Shown one piece after another: positions 30,186 to 41,423 of a stretch of 64,000 nt of DNA. Position 1 is the first letter of the stretch; every line of letters starts with the position of its first letter. Source of the DNA: Salvelinus alpinus. Lineage: Eukaryota; Chordata; Actinopteri; Salmoniformes; Salmonidae. Under the pieces are notes generated by a model, which saw nothing but the letters and a program-made list of their open reading frames with translations, was not told the DNA's origin and searched no databases. Position numbers and translations under genes: made by a program. The stretch lies in contig NC_092091.1 in assembly GCF_045679555.1 (NCBI RefSeq), positions 15,585,572 to 15,649,571 of the forward strand, in the 5' to 3' direction.

Positions 30186-31080
30186 GTCCCCCAGGACACA
30201 GCCTAGCTGAGGAAAAACATTTACCTGCTATCTACTTTTCCCTGATGACCAATGCTCGACTGGTGGGCCAGTGTAGTAGCTGTTCAGAGTTGGAGTACAA
30301 GGCTAGCCACCGCAATGTCTTCTCCCACTACAAGACCATCCTCAGGAGGCTCCGCACGACTGAGTCCCAGATCAACAAGCAGGCCAAGATTACCTACCTG
30401 CTGCAGGTGTGCGCGTGTGTGTGTGTGTGTGTAACTGTGGTTTTGTGTATCTTACAGGACCAGCGGTACCTGTAGTGTGGTGGGCCAGTCGGCCCTCAGT
30501 GCGCAGAGCAACATGCATGACCTGGTGATGGTGAGGTGGGACCGCCTGTGGGAGTGGAGCCCCTGGAACTGCACCCTGCTCGTCAAGGACAAAGCTCCTG
30601 CTCACATCAAAGTGGAGAACATTGACAATGTAAACGCACACACAGGAACACCAGTTATTTTGAAGGATTTTCTTTTGAGGGTTTAAAATACAGAAGTGCC
30701 TCGTTTCTCCAGCAGATGTAACTAAGTAAACAGCACTGATATTAACAACCATATAGAGATAGTATTAGAGTAGCAGAGAGAGGAGAATACATTCTAGGCT
30801 ATAATATGTAATGGATGTTGATACCACTAGCTAGATGGGAAAGTCTAAAGTATCATACCCCAGTTGACTAAGGACAGGCCTATGGAGTGGTGTTCATTCG
30901 GGAATGTGAAACAAACACACGCAGGCAAAGAAGTACTTATCCCAGATCTCCGTCAAAGCTAAATACCTCCAGGACGTGGACTTGCAGCCGGCCGCCCACG
31001 GTGACCTGCTGGTCGCTACGGCGATGTCCAGGTCCCTGACTACCATCCCACAAGCCTCTGGTGATAAGGCCATACAGTGA
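30186..31080 (+). pseudogene. iqub: IQUB 3' remnant: last three recognisable exons
   Basis: Segments: 30186-30406, 30458-30629, 30925-31080 (stop TGA 31078-31080). The first carries YFSLMTNARLVGQCSSCSEL, matching the Cys-pair region near the IQUB C-terminus as recalled. The second carries [17 protein letters not shown] and [10 protein letters not shown]. The third starts AKKYLSQIS. IQUB is an IQ-motif and ubiquitin-like protein of cilia and sperm flagella, linked to radial spokes. Breaks: continuing the frame from segment 1 gives DQRYL and then TAG at 30473-30475. A donor 2 nt further down would restore the frame but lose DQRYL. Residues expected between segments 2 and 3 are missing, and no ubiquitin-like or IQ exons occur upstream to 20.2 kb. 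Position between WASL and SLC13A1 supports the identity. A divergent but live gene with unusual splicing is the alternative. Confidence 0.7.
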
Positions 31081-31191
31081 AGCCCTCATCCTCCCCCTGC
31101 CTGTCTCTGTCGGTCTGTCCTTCACTCTCCCGTCTTCCTCCCTCTGCATCAGTCTATCCCTCAATCTTCTCTTCATCTCTCCTGGATGTCA

Positions 31192-31197
31192 AATAAA
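31192..31197 (+). promoter_or_regulatory. Polyadenylation signal AATAAA after the IQUB remnant
   Basis: The hexamer lies 112 bp after the TGA, a normal distance for a 3' end. This supports the reading of 31,080 as the original stop. Confidence 0.5.
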
Positions 31198-31333
31198 AAT
31201 AGTATTTTATCATTATTGAACTGGTTTGGCTTATGCAGCTTCGAAATGGTTGTTCAATGTAATTTTAGAATTGATTATATCAAATCATATCAAAGATACT
31301 GTAAACTACAATCTGAATGGATGTTTGTGTGCC
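31193..31333 (+). repeat. Duplicated segment, partner at 37,131-37,258
   Basis: The shared text starts ATTATTGAACTGGTTTGGCT and ends near AATCTGAATGGAT(G/C)TTTGTGTG, with scattered differences. The copies lie about 6 kb apart in direct orientation. This copy starts at the poly(A) signal of the IQUB remnant. Confidence 0.85.
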
Positions 31334-32118
31334 AAAAAAATTATCTTGTAAGATCTTGATTGATCATAGGAACCTGGTACAAGGATCCTGCAAGATACCC
31401 ACCCCGCTAAGGTCGATGCCTGCACGGAAATCTAATTAGCAAAATACAAAAATCAGTTTAAGCTACAGTACCAGTCAAATCTTTGGACACCTACTCATTC
31501 CAAGGTTTTTCTTAATTTTGGCATTTTGTACATTGTAGAATAATAATGAAGACATCAAAACTATGAAATAACACATATGGAATCATATAGTAACCAAAAA
31601 AAGTGTTAAAGCAAAATATATTTTATATTTGAGATTCTTCAAAGTAGCCAACCTTTGCCTTGATGACAGTTTGCACACTTTTCGCATTCTCTCAACCAGC
31701 TTCATGAGGTAGTCACCTGGAATGCATTTCAATTAACAGGTGTGCCTTGTTAAAAGTTGTGCAATTTCTTTCCTTAATGCGTTTGAGCCAATCAGTTGTG
31801 TTGTGACAAGGTAGTGGTGGTATACAGAAGATAGCCCTATTTGGTAAAAGACCAAGTCCATGTCATGGCAAGAACAGCTCAAATAAGCAAAGAGAAACGA
31901 CAGTCAATCATTACTTTCAGATTGATAGGTAAGTCAAGGCGGAAAATTTCAAAAACGTTTAAAGTTTCTTGAAGTGCAGACGCAAAAACCATCAAGAGCT
32001 ATGATGAAGCTGGCTCTCATGAGGACAGCTAAAGGAAAGGAAGACCCAGAGTTACCTCTGCTGCAGAGGATAAGTTCATTAGAATTACCAGCCTCAGAAA
32101 TTGCAGCCCAAATAAATA

Positions 32119-33145
32119 ACCTCAGAAAAAAAGAAACGTCCTCTCACTGTCGACTGCGTTTATTTTCAGCAAACATAACATGTAAATATTTGTATGAACA
32201 TAAGATTCAACAACTGAGACAAACTAAACAAGTTCCATAGACATGTGACTAACAGAAATTGAATAATGTGTCCCTGATCAAGTGGGGGGGGGGGTCAAAA
32301 TCAAAAGTCGGTATCTGGTGTGGCCACCAGCTGCATTAAGTACTGCAGTGCATCTCCTCATGAACTGCACCAGATTTGCCAGTTATTGCTGTGAGGTGTT
32401 ACCCCAATCTCCACCAAGGCACCTGCAAGTTCCCGGACATTTCTGGGGGGGGGGGGGGGGGGGGGGGAATGGCCCTAGCCCTCACCCTCCGTTCCAACAG
32501 GTCCCAGACGTGCTCAATGGGATTGAGATCCGGGCTCTTCGCTGGCCATGCCAGTGCCCATAGGGGACGTTGGGGACGTTGTTGCCGGTGATGTCTGGTG
32601 AGGACCTGCCTTACAACAGGCCTACAAGCCCTCAGTCAAACCTCTCTCAGCCTATTGCAGACAGTCTGAGCACTGATGGAGGGATTGTGCGTTCCTGGTG
32701 TAACTCGGGCAGTTGTTGCCATCCTGTACCTGTCCCGCAGGTATGATGTTTGGATGTACCGATCCTGTGCAGGTGTTACACATGGTCTGCCACTGCGAGG
32801 ACGATCAGCTGTCCGTCCTGTCTCCCTGTAGTGCTGTCTTAGGCGTCTCACAGTACGGACATTGCAATTTATTGCCCTGGCCACATTTGCAGTCCTCATG
32901 CCTTCTTGCAGCATGCATAAGGCATGTTCACGCAGATGAGCAGGGACCCTGGACATCTTTCTTTGGTGTTTTTCAGAGTCAGTAGAAAGGCCTCTTTAGT
33001 GTCCTAAGTTTTCATAACTGTGACCTTAATTGCCTACTGTCTGTAAGCTGTTAGTGTCTTAACGACCGTTCCACAGGTGCATGTTCATTAATTGTTTATG
33101 GTTAATTGAACAAGCATGGGAAACAGTGTTTAAACCCTTTACAAA
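32119..33145 (-). mobile_element. Second Tc1-type transposon nested in the first (-)
   Basis: Its 3' end, AGTGAGAGGACGTTTCTTTT on the minus strand, lies near 32,120. From 32,956 the minus strand reads the transposase N-terminus ([39 protein letters not shown]). The catalytic half is largely deleted: the middle is missing and the C-terminal part (NPIE-like region near 32,515) lies close behind. A related, fuller copy is at 47,868-49,325. The 5' terminus is lost near 33,145. Confidence 0.8.
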
Positions 33146-33204
33146 AATATTAAATATATTTGATTTAATTTGTTTAACACTTTGGTACTACATAACTCCA
33201 TATG

Positions 33205-33705
33205 TGTTACGTGAGCGGACCAAGTAATTTGGTGTTACTCTAAAGGGGAAAGGTGGAATAAACGAGTCAGGAGTAGGTTTGCTTAATTGAACAAAGTTCT
33301 CTTGAGGAATTTCTTTCAACTCAAACACTCCAACACAATCAATGATGATCTCCCAAGGAAAACATACATCTTATTCTTTACACGAAAAAGGAACACAAAA
33401 CAAGTATCTTTAAACTATAACATAAATCATGGATTTGTCACCGTCTTAATGTTTCGTTCGTGGATAGCTCCTCTCTCGTGGTGGCCATCCCTCCAGAGGT
33501 AGTTTGTCTTCCCCTTCAGAGGAGCAAACACTCTTTTCTTTCTTTTTCACCCCTCACTGCCGGTTCCTTCCTCTCTCTTGTAGGGGAAAGATAATAGGTC
33601 ATTAGTGCCATCAGCTGTTTTTAATTGCCTTTGATCACCTTGGCTCACATGCCTGGCTGGGCTACTATCCGTGAGCCCAGCCTGCCCTCTGGTGGTCCTT
33701 CCACA
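33205..33705. mobile_element. About 500-bp insertion in the Tc1, LTR-like
   Basis: It interrupts Tc1 text that reads CATATGTGTTA before it and GTTATTTCATAG after it, giving a 4-bp GTTA flank on both sides. The insert ends TTCCACA and has no coding capacity. A solo LTR is possible, but a TG start is ambiguous. Confidence 0.5.
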
Positions 33706-33819
33706 GTTATTTCATAGTTTTGATCTATTCATTATTATTCTACAATGTAGAAAATAGTCAAAATAAAGAAAAACCCTTGAATGAGTAGGTGTGTTCAAAC
33801 TTTTGACTGGTACTGCATA

Positions 33820-35790
33820 TATGGAGACTGTTAAGTGTAAAAAAATAAGGGGTTAATTATATGTAAAAAAAAAAAAAAAAAAAAAGGTTTCTGATCTTTC
33901 TTTTTTTTAAATATATTTTTTGTGGACTATCTTGTTTTATTTAGTTAATCTGTTATTCAATATGTTTATATGGGCTAATAGCAGTAATTTTTTATACTTC
34001 AAGGTCTTAAAATTGAAAATCAAATAGCTAAATGATCTTTGGTATGACCTTCTTAAAACAAGTCTATATAGTAGAATCCATGAATACACAAATATTTAAA
34101 GGAGCATTCACGCTACTAGCACTGACAGTATCCCCTGACTCCACCCCCCGTATCTATACTGCAATAGGCTTTGTGCCAGGGGGCTAGGGTCAGTTTGTCC
34201 TATCTGGTGTAATTCTCCTGTCTTATCTGGTGTCCTGTGTGATCTTAGGTATGCTCCCTCTAATTCTCCCATCTCTCTCTCTCTCCGCACCCAGAGGACC
34301 TGAGCCCTTTGTCTTGTCTTTGGCATCATTAAACTGAAGACTTATTTTTATCAAATAAATTCTCTGTAATTACTATTACGTGATTAAACTAGGAGGTCGG
34401 GGCACCAAGGAAAATATTCAGATTACAAAATTATAATTTTCCTAATATAACTTTCAGATATTTTAATATCTGATCAATTAATCTTCTAATGAATGAATTA
34501 TTCTTTACCTCACGTTCGTCTCATTCCAAACGTCGTAAATTGTTGGTTATCTGCACGAACCCAGTCTTCACTATGAGTCATCCATACATCAATTGTCTCA
34601 AACATTTATTTAATTAACTAAATAAATAATCACAGAAATGCACACACAAACAAACAAGTAGATTTGGTTACAAGGAAATGATAGGGGAATGTGCTCAAGT
34701 GGGCTAAACCGGCATGGCGGCTTGTTAGACAAAGAGACTGAGAAGGGGGCAAAAGACAAAAGAGTCACTACACAGTTGATAATTATAACAATTGAAATGC
34801 TACTCCTTTGCACATGAACGCTCACTCATTCGGGAATAATTGCAATCAATATATATATTTACGCTCAGTGTGTCGTCGTGATCTCTGTTGGAAAGTTTGT
34901 TTCTGTTGGAGAGTTTGTCCGCCCTCTCTCTCTCTTCAGTGGTTAGAATGGATAGTTCAGAGTAACATTCAGCAATGTTGTTATAGAATAGATGTTTCGG
35001 TGGTTGTCGGTCCTCGCATTCACGGGTACATAATTTCTAGCTGCAGACTAGTAATTAGTATCAAAGATTTGTTCTTATTCTGTCGGTATCGATAGTCTCA
35101 GAGTTTAACCACGTGGTCTGGTTAAAAGATTCAGCAATCTACTCAAACCTTAACTCCGTCTGTGATGAGGTACTGGTCTCGTCTCAAACCTTAGCCCTCT
35201 CGTAATTGAGGTAAGCTGGTCTGAAGATGATTCTCCAGGTGGGGGTTATATTCGGAAGAGCAGAAAAAGGCTGTCCCATGATGCCAGATCAATGTCTGTG
35301 CTCATGGGGCGAGCCAATGACTTAGTTAACTTTAAAGGGAATTGGGTTCCCTTTCATTAAACAGTTTAAAATCACATTACATAATTTCACAAATAGTTTC
35401 ATCTTTACTCATTCATTTTATACAACAATTAGATGCAAGCCTCATAACTGAGCCTCTTGTATAAGCAGAGTTATGGTAATGTGGCTGTATTGTCTCTCAT
35501 GAGCTTCACAAACACTAAACGAAATGGACTGGTCGTAGCTGGATTCTTCCCCGACCGTGTACACCTTCTACAAAACATGTGCATTGTTCAGTTTTTAAGT
35601 TCTATGCTGGAGAAGAGGTTCCTTTGTTCTCCTGTGAAACATTTTCTCTCTATATACTGTCTGGCCATGAGGAAGAGAGTCTCCTCCAGGAATTTACGAC
35701 CTGAGATAACAGCAGCCTGGGTGTAGGCGAGAGAGGGGGAAGGCACGCTATACCCAAAGAGGACCACGTCATGACACCTTTTATTTATTT
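33820..35790. other. Non-coding block, probably unclassified repeats
   Basis: No gene recognised. It has an A-run at 33,866-33,886 and AT-rich text around 34,440-34,620. Resemblance to dispersed salmonid repeats is by recollection only. Confidence 0.3.
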
Positions 35791-35796
35791 ATTGAT

Positions 35797-37115
35797 TTGC
35801 TGACACCTACTTTATTGAGGGAAAATGTACTTGCTAAGGCTGTGATATGTAATTGTCTCACCCAGATACACTACATGACCAAACTTATGTGGACATCTGC
35901 TAGTCGAACATCTCATTCCAAAATCATGGGCAATAATACGGAGTTGGTCCCCCCTTTGCGGCTATAACAGCCTCTGCACTTCTGGGAAGGCTTTCCACTA
36001 GATGTTGGAATATTGCTGCAGGGACTTGCTTCCATTCAGCCACAAGAGCATTAGTGAGGTTGGGCACTGATGTTGGCGTTCCAATTCATCCCAAAAGTGT
36101 TTGATGGAGTTGAGGTCAGGGCTCTGTGCAGGCCAGTCAAGCTCTACCACACCAATCTCGACAAACCATTTCTGTATGGACCTCGCTTTGTGCACGGGGG
36201 CAGTGTCATGCTGAAACAGGAAAGGGCCTTCCCCAAACTGTTGCCTCAAAGCTGGAGGCACAGAATCGTCTAGAATGTCATTGTATGCTGTAGAGTTAAA
36301 ATTTCCCTTCACTGGAACTAAGGGGCCTAGCCCGAACCATGTAAAACAGCCCCAGACCATTATTCCTCCTCCACCAAACTTTACAGTTGGCACTATGCAT
36401 TGGGGCATGTTGTGTTCTCCTGGTATCCATCAGACTGCAAAATGGTGAGGCGGGATTCATCTCTCCAGAGAATGCATTTCCACTGGTCCAGAGTCAACGA
36501 TATTTACGCTCTACACGCTTCAGCACTCGGCGGTCCCGTTCTTCGAGCTTGTGTGGCCTACCACTTCGCGGCTGAGCCGTTATTGCTCCTAGACGTTTCC
36601 ACTTCAAATAAATTAACAGCACTTACAGTTGACCAGGACAGCTTTAGCAGGTCAGAAATTTGACTAACTGACTTGTTGGAAAGGTGGCATCCTATGAAGG
36701 TGCCACGTTGAAAGTCACTGAGCTTTTCAGTATGGCCATTCTACTGCCAATGTTTGTCTATGGAGATTGCATGGCTGTGTGCACGATTTTATACACCTGT
36801 CAGCAACGGGTGTGGCTGAAATAACCGAATCCACTAATTTGAAGGGGTGTTAACATACTGTTGTATATATAGTGTCTAAAGATAAATGCAATAATTGTAA
36901 TTCGCTCTGGATAAGAGCGCCTGCTAAATGACTAAAATGTTAATTATTACATCATATTGAACTTCCACACCTTTGTGTTCTTGTTGGTCTGTTCATTTAT
37001 TCAGCCATAAATCAATTATCTAAGTTATTAACTGTCAGGAGGCATAGGGTCATTCTCTGTTTTTTGTACTGTATGGTCAAAGCCTACTAGGCTAGCCTGA
37101 TCCACATGCTTGCGA
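35797..37115 (+). repeat. Tandem duplication unit A, containing a Tc1 insertion
   Basis: The flanks of the Tc1 (35,797-35,868 and 36,877-37,115) match the uninterrupted unit at 37,678-37,998. Shared landmarks are TTATTGAGGGAAAATGTACT, GATAAATGCAATA, ATTCGCTCTGGATAAGA and GCTAGCCTGATCCACATG. Confidence 0.85.
35869..36876 (-). mobile_element. Tc1-type transposon with inactivated transposase (-)
   Basis: About 1.0 kb, flanked by TA (35,867-8 and 36,877-8) with short imperfect ends near CACTACATGACC and TATATATAGTGT. The minus frame 36,408-35,998 reads the C-terminal half of the transposase ([46 protein letters not shown]). The usual NPIEH motif is NSIKH, so the third catalytic acid is Lys. The N-terminal half is broken. 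Confidence 0.88.
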
Positions 37116-37130
37116 GATCAGGATTTTAAA

Positions 37131-37258
37131 AATCATTATTGAACTGGTTTGGCTTATGCAACTTCAAAATGGATATACAATTTCATGATATAATTTATTA
37201 TATTAAATCATATGAAAGATACTGTAAAATATAATCTGAATGGATCTTTGTGTGTAAA
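37131..37258 (+). repeat. Duplicated segment, partner at 31,193-31,333
   Basis: Second copy of the segment that follows the IQUB remnant. It directly follows duplication unit A. Confidence 0.85.
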
Positions 37259-37309
37259 GATTCCCCCCTCTCCCCCGGGTGTGTCCACCTCTGAATGCTT
37301 GGCTATGAA

Positions 37310-37677
37310 AAGCCAACTGACATTTAGTCTTGAGGTGCTAACCTGTTGCACTCTCTAGAACCACTGTGATATTTTTTGGACCCTACTGGTCATCTACTGT
37401 ATGGACGGATGAACATCTTGAAGAACGAGTTGCCCTTAAATGGCCATGTACTCTCATAATCTCCACCCGGCAGAGCCAGAAGACCATTAGCCACCCCTCA
37501 GAGCACGGTTCCTCTCTAGGTTCCTTCCTAGGTTCCTGCCATTCTAAGGAGTTTTCCTAGCCACCGTGCTTCTACATCTGCATTGCTTGCTCTCTGGGGT
37601 TTAAGGCCGGTTCTGTATAAGCACTTTGTGACAACTGCTGATGTAAAAAGGGCTTTAAAAATCAATTTGATTGATTT
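37310..37677 (+). mobile_element. LINE-like 3' end fragment
   Basis: Text such as GGTTCCTTCCTAGGTTCCTG and AAGCACTTTGTGACAACTGC, ending in a TTGATTGATTTA tail, fits a retrotransposon 3' UTR with a short simple tail. It lies between the two duplication units. Confidence 0.5.
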
Positions 37678-37998
37678 ATTTGCTAATAACTAATTTATTG
37701 AGGGAAAATGTACTTGCTATGATTGTGATATGTGGTTGTCTTACCCAGCTATCTTAAGATAAATGCAATATTTGTAATTCGCTCTGGATAAGAACGCCTG
37801 CAAAATGACTAAAATGTTAATTATTACATCACACCTTTACGTTCTTGTCTGTCTTATAATTTATTGAGCCATAATTCTTATCAATTATCTAAGTTATTAA
37901 CTGTCAGGTGGCATAGGGTCATTCTCTGTGCTTTGTACTGTATGATCAAAGACTACTATGCTAGCCTGATCCACATGTAAGCTTGAGAGATCAGGATG
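37678..37998 (+). repeat. Tandem duplication unit B, without the Tc1
   Basis: Matches unit A across the place where A carries the Tc1. Here CCCAGCTATCTTAAGATAAA is continuous, so it is a paralogous empty site. Confidence 0.85.
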
Positions 37999-37999
37999 T

Positions 38000-39452
38000 T
38001 CGTACGAAGCTTAAAGTCTACAATAGCTATAAGCAATATACTATTTTAAATTGCTACATTTGGCAGTTTTTTCATTACAGTGATGTGCAATTGTATTAAT
38101 CCTCCCAGCTTGGTTGGCTTGACTTCCACTTCTGCATAAAATCACATCTCCTTCCAACGGTTCATGTTACCTTGAAAGCCTTGTGCAAAATACAAGTCAA
38201 TATACTCAGCTATGGTCAGTTTTTAAACATATTAACCACTATATCCTTGAATGTTGATCCCCAATTCACCACATGTAAATAGGTGATTGGTCATTGAATT
38301 ACTGATGTACAAGACTCACTCACTCACTCACTTAGGTATACCCCTCTTTGTCCTTCGCAGGTCATGAGTCACAGTTACAGCATACACACATTACCTTAAC
38401 ACATGGTGACACACCTTTAACTCTGTTAGGCGAGGGAACATCACCTCCAAAGGCACATTTGTCATTGAGGTGTGATGACCTATTCAAGAGGTGAAGAAAG
38501 TGTAATTTCCTGCTAGGCCTGTTCGTTGACCTATCAAGGCTGCACATATTGATAATACAAAGATGAACTCTTGAATATTAATTTCAGGATTATTTCAACC
38601 TTAAATGGAAATTTAAAAGGATTCCAATTAGTGTGGAATGGAAAGAAAAATACCCCTAGGATGAAAGATGAACATGTCAGAGATGTAGTAACTAAGAGAA
38701 AGTGGTCGTTCCCTCTCTTCAGATTCTTTTGAGAGTTTTCCAAATATGCATTGAAACAAAACTATTTGAGAAAAAGTTAATTATGTCGGTTTCCAGGGTT
38801 ATCCTTTAATTCAAGGACACCGCAAAAGCCAAACACAGATACAAATGACAACCCTTCCCACACAATAACACAAACATCTACAAACCGACTAATTTCTCAA
38901 AAGTAGATCGGTATCTAATGCTATGCATCATTAGCCAGTGTACAAGCCTGGGGATTAAAGGTTATAAATGTGGAGTGAGGTTACTATTTAACAGCCCACT
39001 AAGGAACTAGCTACAGATGAAGCTGGTGTTAAATAGATAGGAATGTTTTATCGTGTCTGTTTCTGTGACAACAGCACAGGGAGAGGAGTCAAGAGTTCAA
39101 AAGAACCCAAGCTGCTTCCTCAGGCCTCTTCAAAGGTGAAATCTAATGGGTGATAATGTTCAGTAAAAAAAATGTGTTTTGCTATGCAGAGACATGCACA
39201 TCAAGTCAGCAGACACCTGGAAAACATTGAAATGACATCAGGTCTATACATATACACAGAGGTCTCTGTGCATTTTTCTGTTACAATGTGGGATTAAAAT
39301 GGATTTGTCCTTTTTTGTCAACAATCTATGTAAATGAAATACTCTAAATGTCAAAGTGTAAGAAAAATTCAAACATTAGTAAAAAATGTATTTACATTTT
39401 TTTGTTGTTGTACTTTTACCCCCACTTTCTTGATATTCAAATTGGTAGTTAC
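38000..39452. other. Intergenic, no gene recognised
   Basis: No exon or classified repeat was seen on either strand. It has a short CACT repeat near 38,315. Confidence 0.5.
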
Positions 39453-39454
39453 AG

Positions 39455-39848
39455 TCTTGTCCCGTCGCTACAATTCCCCTACGGCCTCAGGAAAGGCGAA
39501 GGTCGAGAGCCATGCGTCCTCTGAAACATTGCTTCTTGACACACTGCTCACTTAACCCGGAAACCAGCCGCACCAATGTATCGGAGGAAACACCCTCCAG
39601 CTGGTGACCGAAGTTAGCTTGCAGGCGCCTGGCCCACCACAAGGAGTCACTAGAGCAAGATGGGACAAGGAAATCCCGGCCCGCCAAACCCTCCCCTAAC
39701 CAAGATGACTCTGGGCCAATATTGCACCGCCTCATAGGTCTCCCAGTCACGGCCGGCTGTGACACAGCCTGGGATCAAACCCGGGTCTGTAGTTAGGCCT
39801 CAAGTACTGCAATGTAGCGCCTTAGACCATTGTGCCACTCAGGAGGCC
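39455..39848 (-). mobile_element. tRNA-derived SINE, long form (-)
   Basis: The minus strand opens GGCCTCCTGAGTGGCACAAT (A box TGGCACAATGG) and has the B box GGGTTTGATCCC near 39,774. The body and 3' part extend to about 39,455. Same family as 43,609-44,044 and 21,080-21,384. Confidence 0.8.
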
Positions 39849-39865
39849 GCACTAATAGATCGTGA

Positions 39866-41253
39866 TTAGACAAGTATTCAACCCCCTGAGTAAATACATG
39901 TTAGAATCCCCTTTAGCAGTGATTACAGCTGTGAGTCTTTCTGGGTCAGTCTCTAAGCACTCACACACCTGTAATAAGGCAGCCTCCCGCACATTTCAGT
40001 TGAAGGCATTCAGTTGTACAACTGACTAGGTATCCCCCTTTCCCTATTGTGCAACATTTGCCCATTTATTATTTTCAAAATTCTTCAAAAACTGTCAAAC
40101 TGGTTGTCAGTCAATGCTAGATTGCCATAGATTTTCAAGCAGATTTAAGTCAAAACTGTAATTGGACACTGCGGAACATTCACCATCTTCTTGGTAAACA
40201 ACTCCAATGTAGATTTCACTTTGTGTTTTAGGATTATTGTCTTGCTTAAAGGTGAAATCCTCTCCCAATGTTTGGTGGAAAGCAGACTGAACCAGGTTTT
40301 TCTCTAGGATTTAGCCTGTGCTTAGCTCCATTCAGTTTCTTTTTTATCCTGAAAATCTCCCCAGTCCTTAACGATTACAAGCATACACATAACATGATGC
40401 AGCCACTGCTATGCTTGAAAATATGGAGAGTGGTACTCAGTAACGTGTTGTATTGGATTTGCCCCAAACATAACACTTTGTATTTGGAACAAAAGGTTAT
40501 TGCTTTGTCACATATTTTGCAATATTACTTTAGTGCCTTGTTGCAAACAGGATACATGTATTTTTATTCTGTACAGGCTTCCTTCTTTTCACACAGTCAA
40601 TTAGGTTAGTAGTGTGGAGATGTAATTTTTTTTATTTAACCAGGCAAGTCAGTTAAGAACAAATTCTTATTTACAATGATGGCCTACAGGGGAACAGTGT
40701 GTTAACTGCCTTGTTCAGGGGCAGAACAGCTCGGGGTTTCGATCCAGCAACCTTTCGGTTACTGGCCCAATGCTCTAGCCACTAGGCTACCTGCCACCCC
40801 TGAGTAACTACAATGTTGTTGAGCCATTAAACTCTGTAACTGTTTTAAAGTCACTATTGGCCTCATGATGAAATCCCTGAGTGGTTTCCTTCCTCTCCGG
40901 CAACTGAGAGGAAGGACACAGATAATCGTATGTGTGGGGTACAGAGATAAGGTAGTCATTCAAAAGTATGTTAAACACTATTATGCAACTAATTATGTGA
41001 CTTAAGCAAATTTGCAATAACAAAGGGGTTGAATAATTATTGACTCAAGACATTTCAGCTTGAATTTTTTTAATAATTAGTAAAAAAAATATTAAAAAAT
41101 GTTTAATCGAAAAACAATTCAGTTTTGTCCTTATGGGATATTGTGTGTAGGCCAGTGACAAAACATCTAAATGTAATCCATTTTAACTTCATGCTATAGC
41201 ACAGAAAAATGTGTGGGATATGTGGGATATGAATACTTTCTGAAGGCACTGTA
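39866..41253. mobile_element. Non-autonomous Tc1-like element carrying a HpaI SINE
   Basis: The right end, GAATACTTTCTGAAGGCACTGTA, and the left AAGTATTCAACCCCCTGAGT are degenerate inverted ends of a fish Tc1-type family. Internal text is transposase-like but unreadable. A SINE sits inside at 40,629-40,800. Confidence 0.6.
40629..40800 (-). mobile_element. HpaI-type salmonid SINE (-)
   Basis: The minus strand reads GGCAGGTAGCCTAGTGGCTA (A box), then AACCGAAAGGTTGCTGGATC with GATCGAAACC (B box), and ends in the tail AACTGACTTGCCTGGTTAAA. Length and order fit a full HpaI SINE. The tail matches the LINE at 49,823-53,455. Confidence 0.88.
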
Positions 41254-41423
41254 CATTACTACACATTCTCTCTCAAGGCCTCACTTTGGGCATGCCCAAT
41301 GGCAGACCATTAAACAATAAAGATTTATGGCTGGCCAAGTAGACAGGATAAGAAAGCAGTGAGTGCCTGAAGAAATGCCTTTAGTCAATTCAACACTCAC
41401 CAGAGATTACTAAGCTGTTCGAC

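Larger units (their letters stand above)
31464..33817 (+). mobile_element. Tc1-type transposon, interrupted and internally deleted
   Basis: Terminal repeats: TACAGTACCAGTCAAATCTT at the left, inverse TTTTGACTGGTACTGCA at the right. The left half keeps the start of a transposase reading frame (ELPASEIAAQIN, DNA-binding part, frames broken). At about 32,118 the coding part stops at another Tc1 (32,119-33,145). Host sequence resumes and is broken again by the 33,205-33,705 insertion. The catalytic domain is absent. Confidence 0.85.

Noticed and set aside
30390-30752. Minus-strand frame over the IQUB segment
   Set aside because: Antisense shadow of an exon and a short GT repeat.
39450-39850. A real tRNA gene from the A and B boxes
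   Set aside because: The boxes belong to a SINE head with a long non-tRNA body. The anticodon arm does not form a clear cloverleaf.
40629-40800. A real tRNA gene at the HpaI SINE
   Set aside because: The tRNA-like head is diverged and followed by a LINE-type tail.
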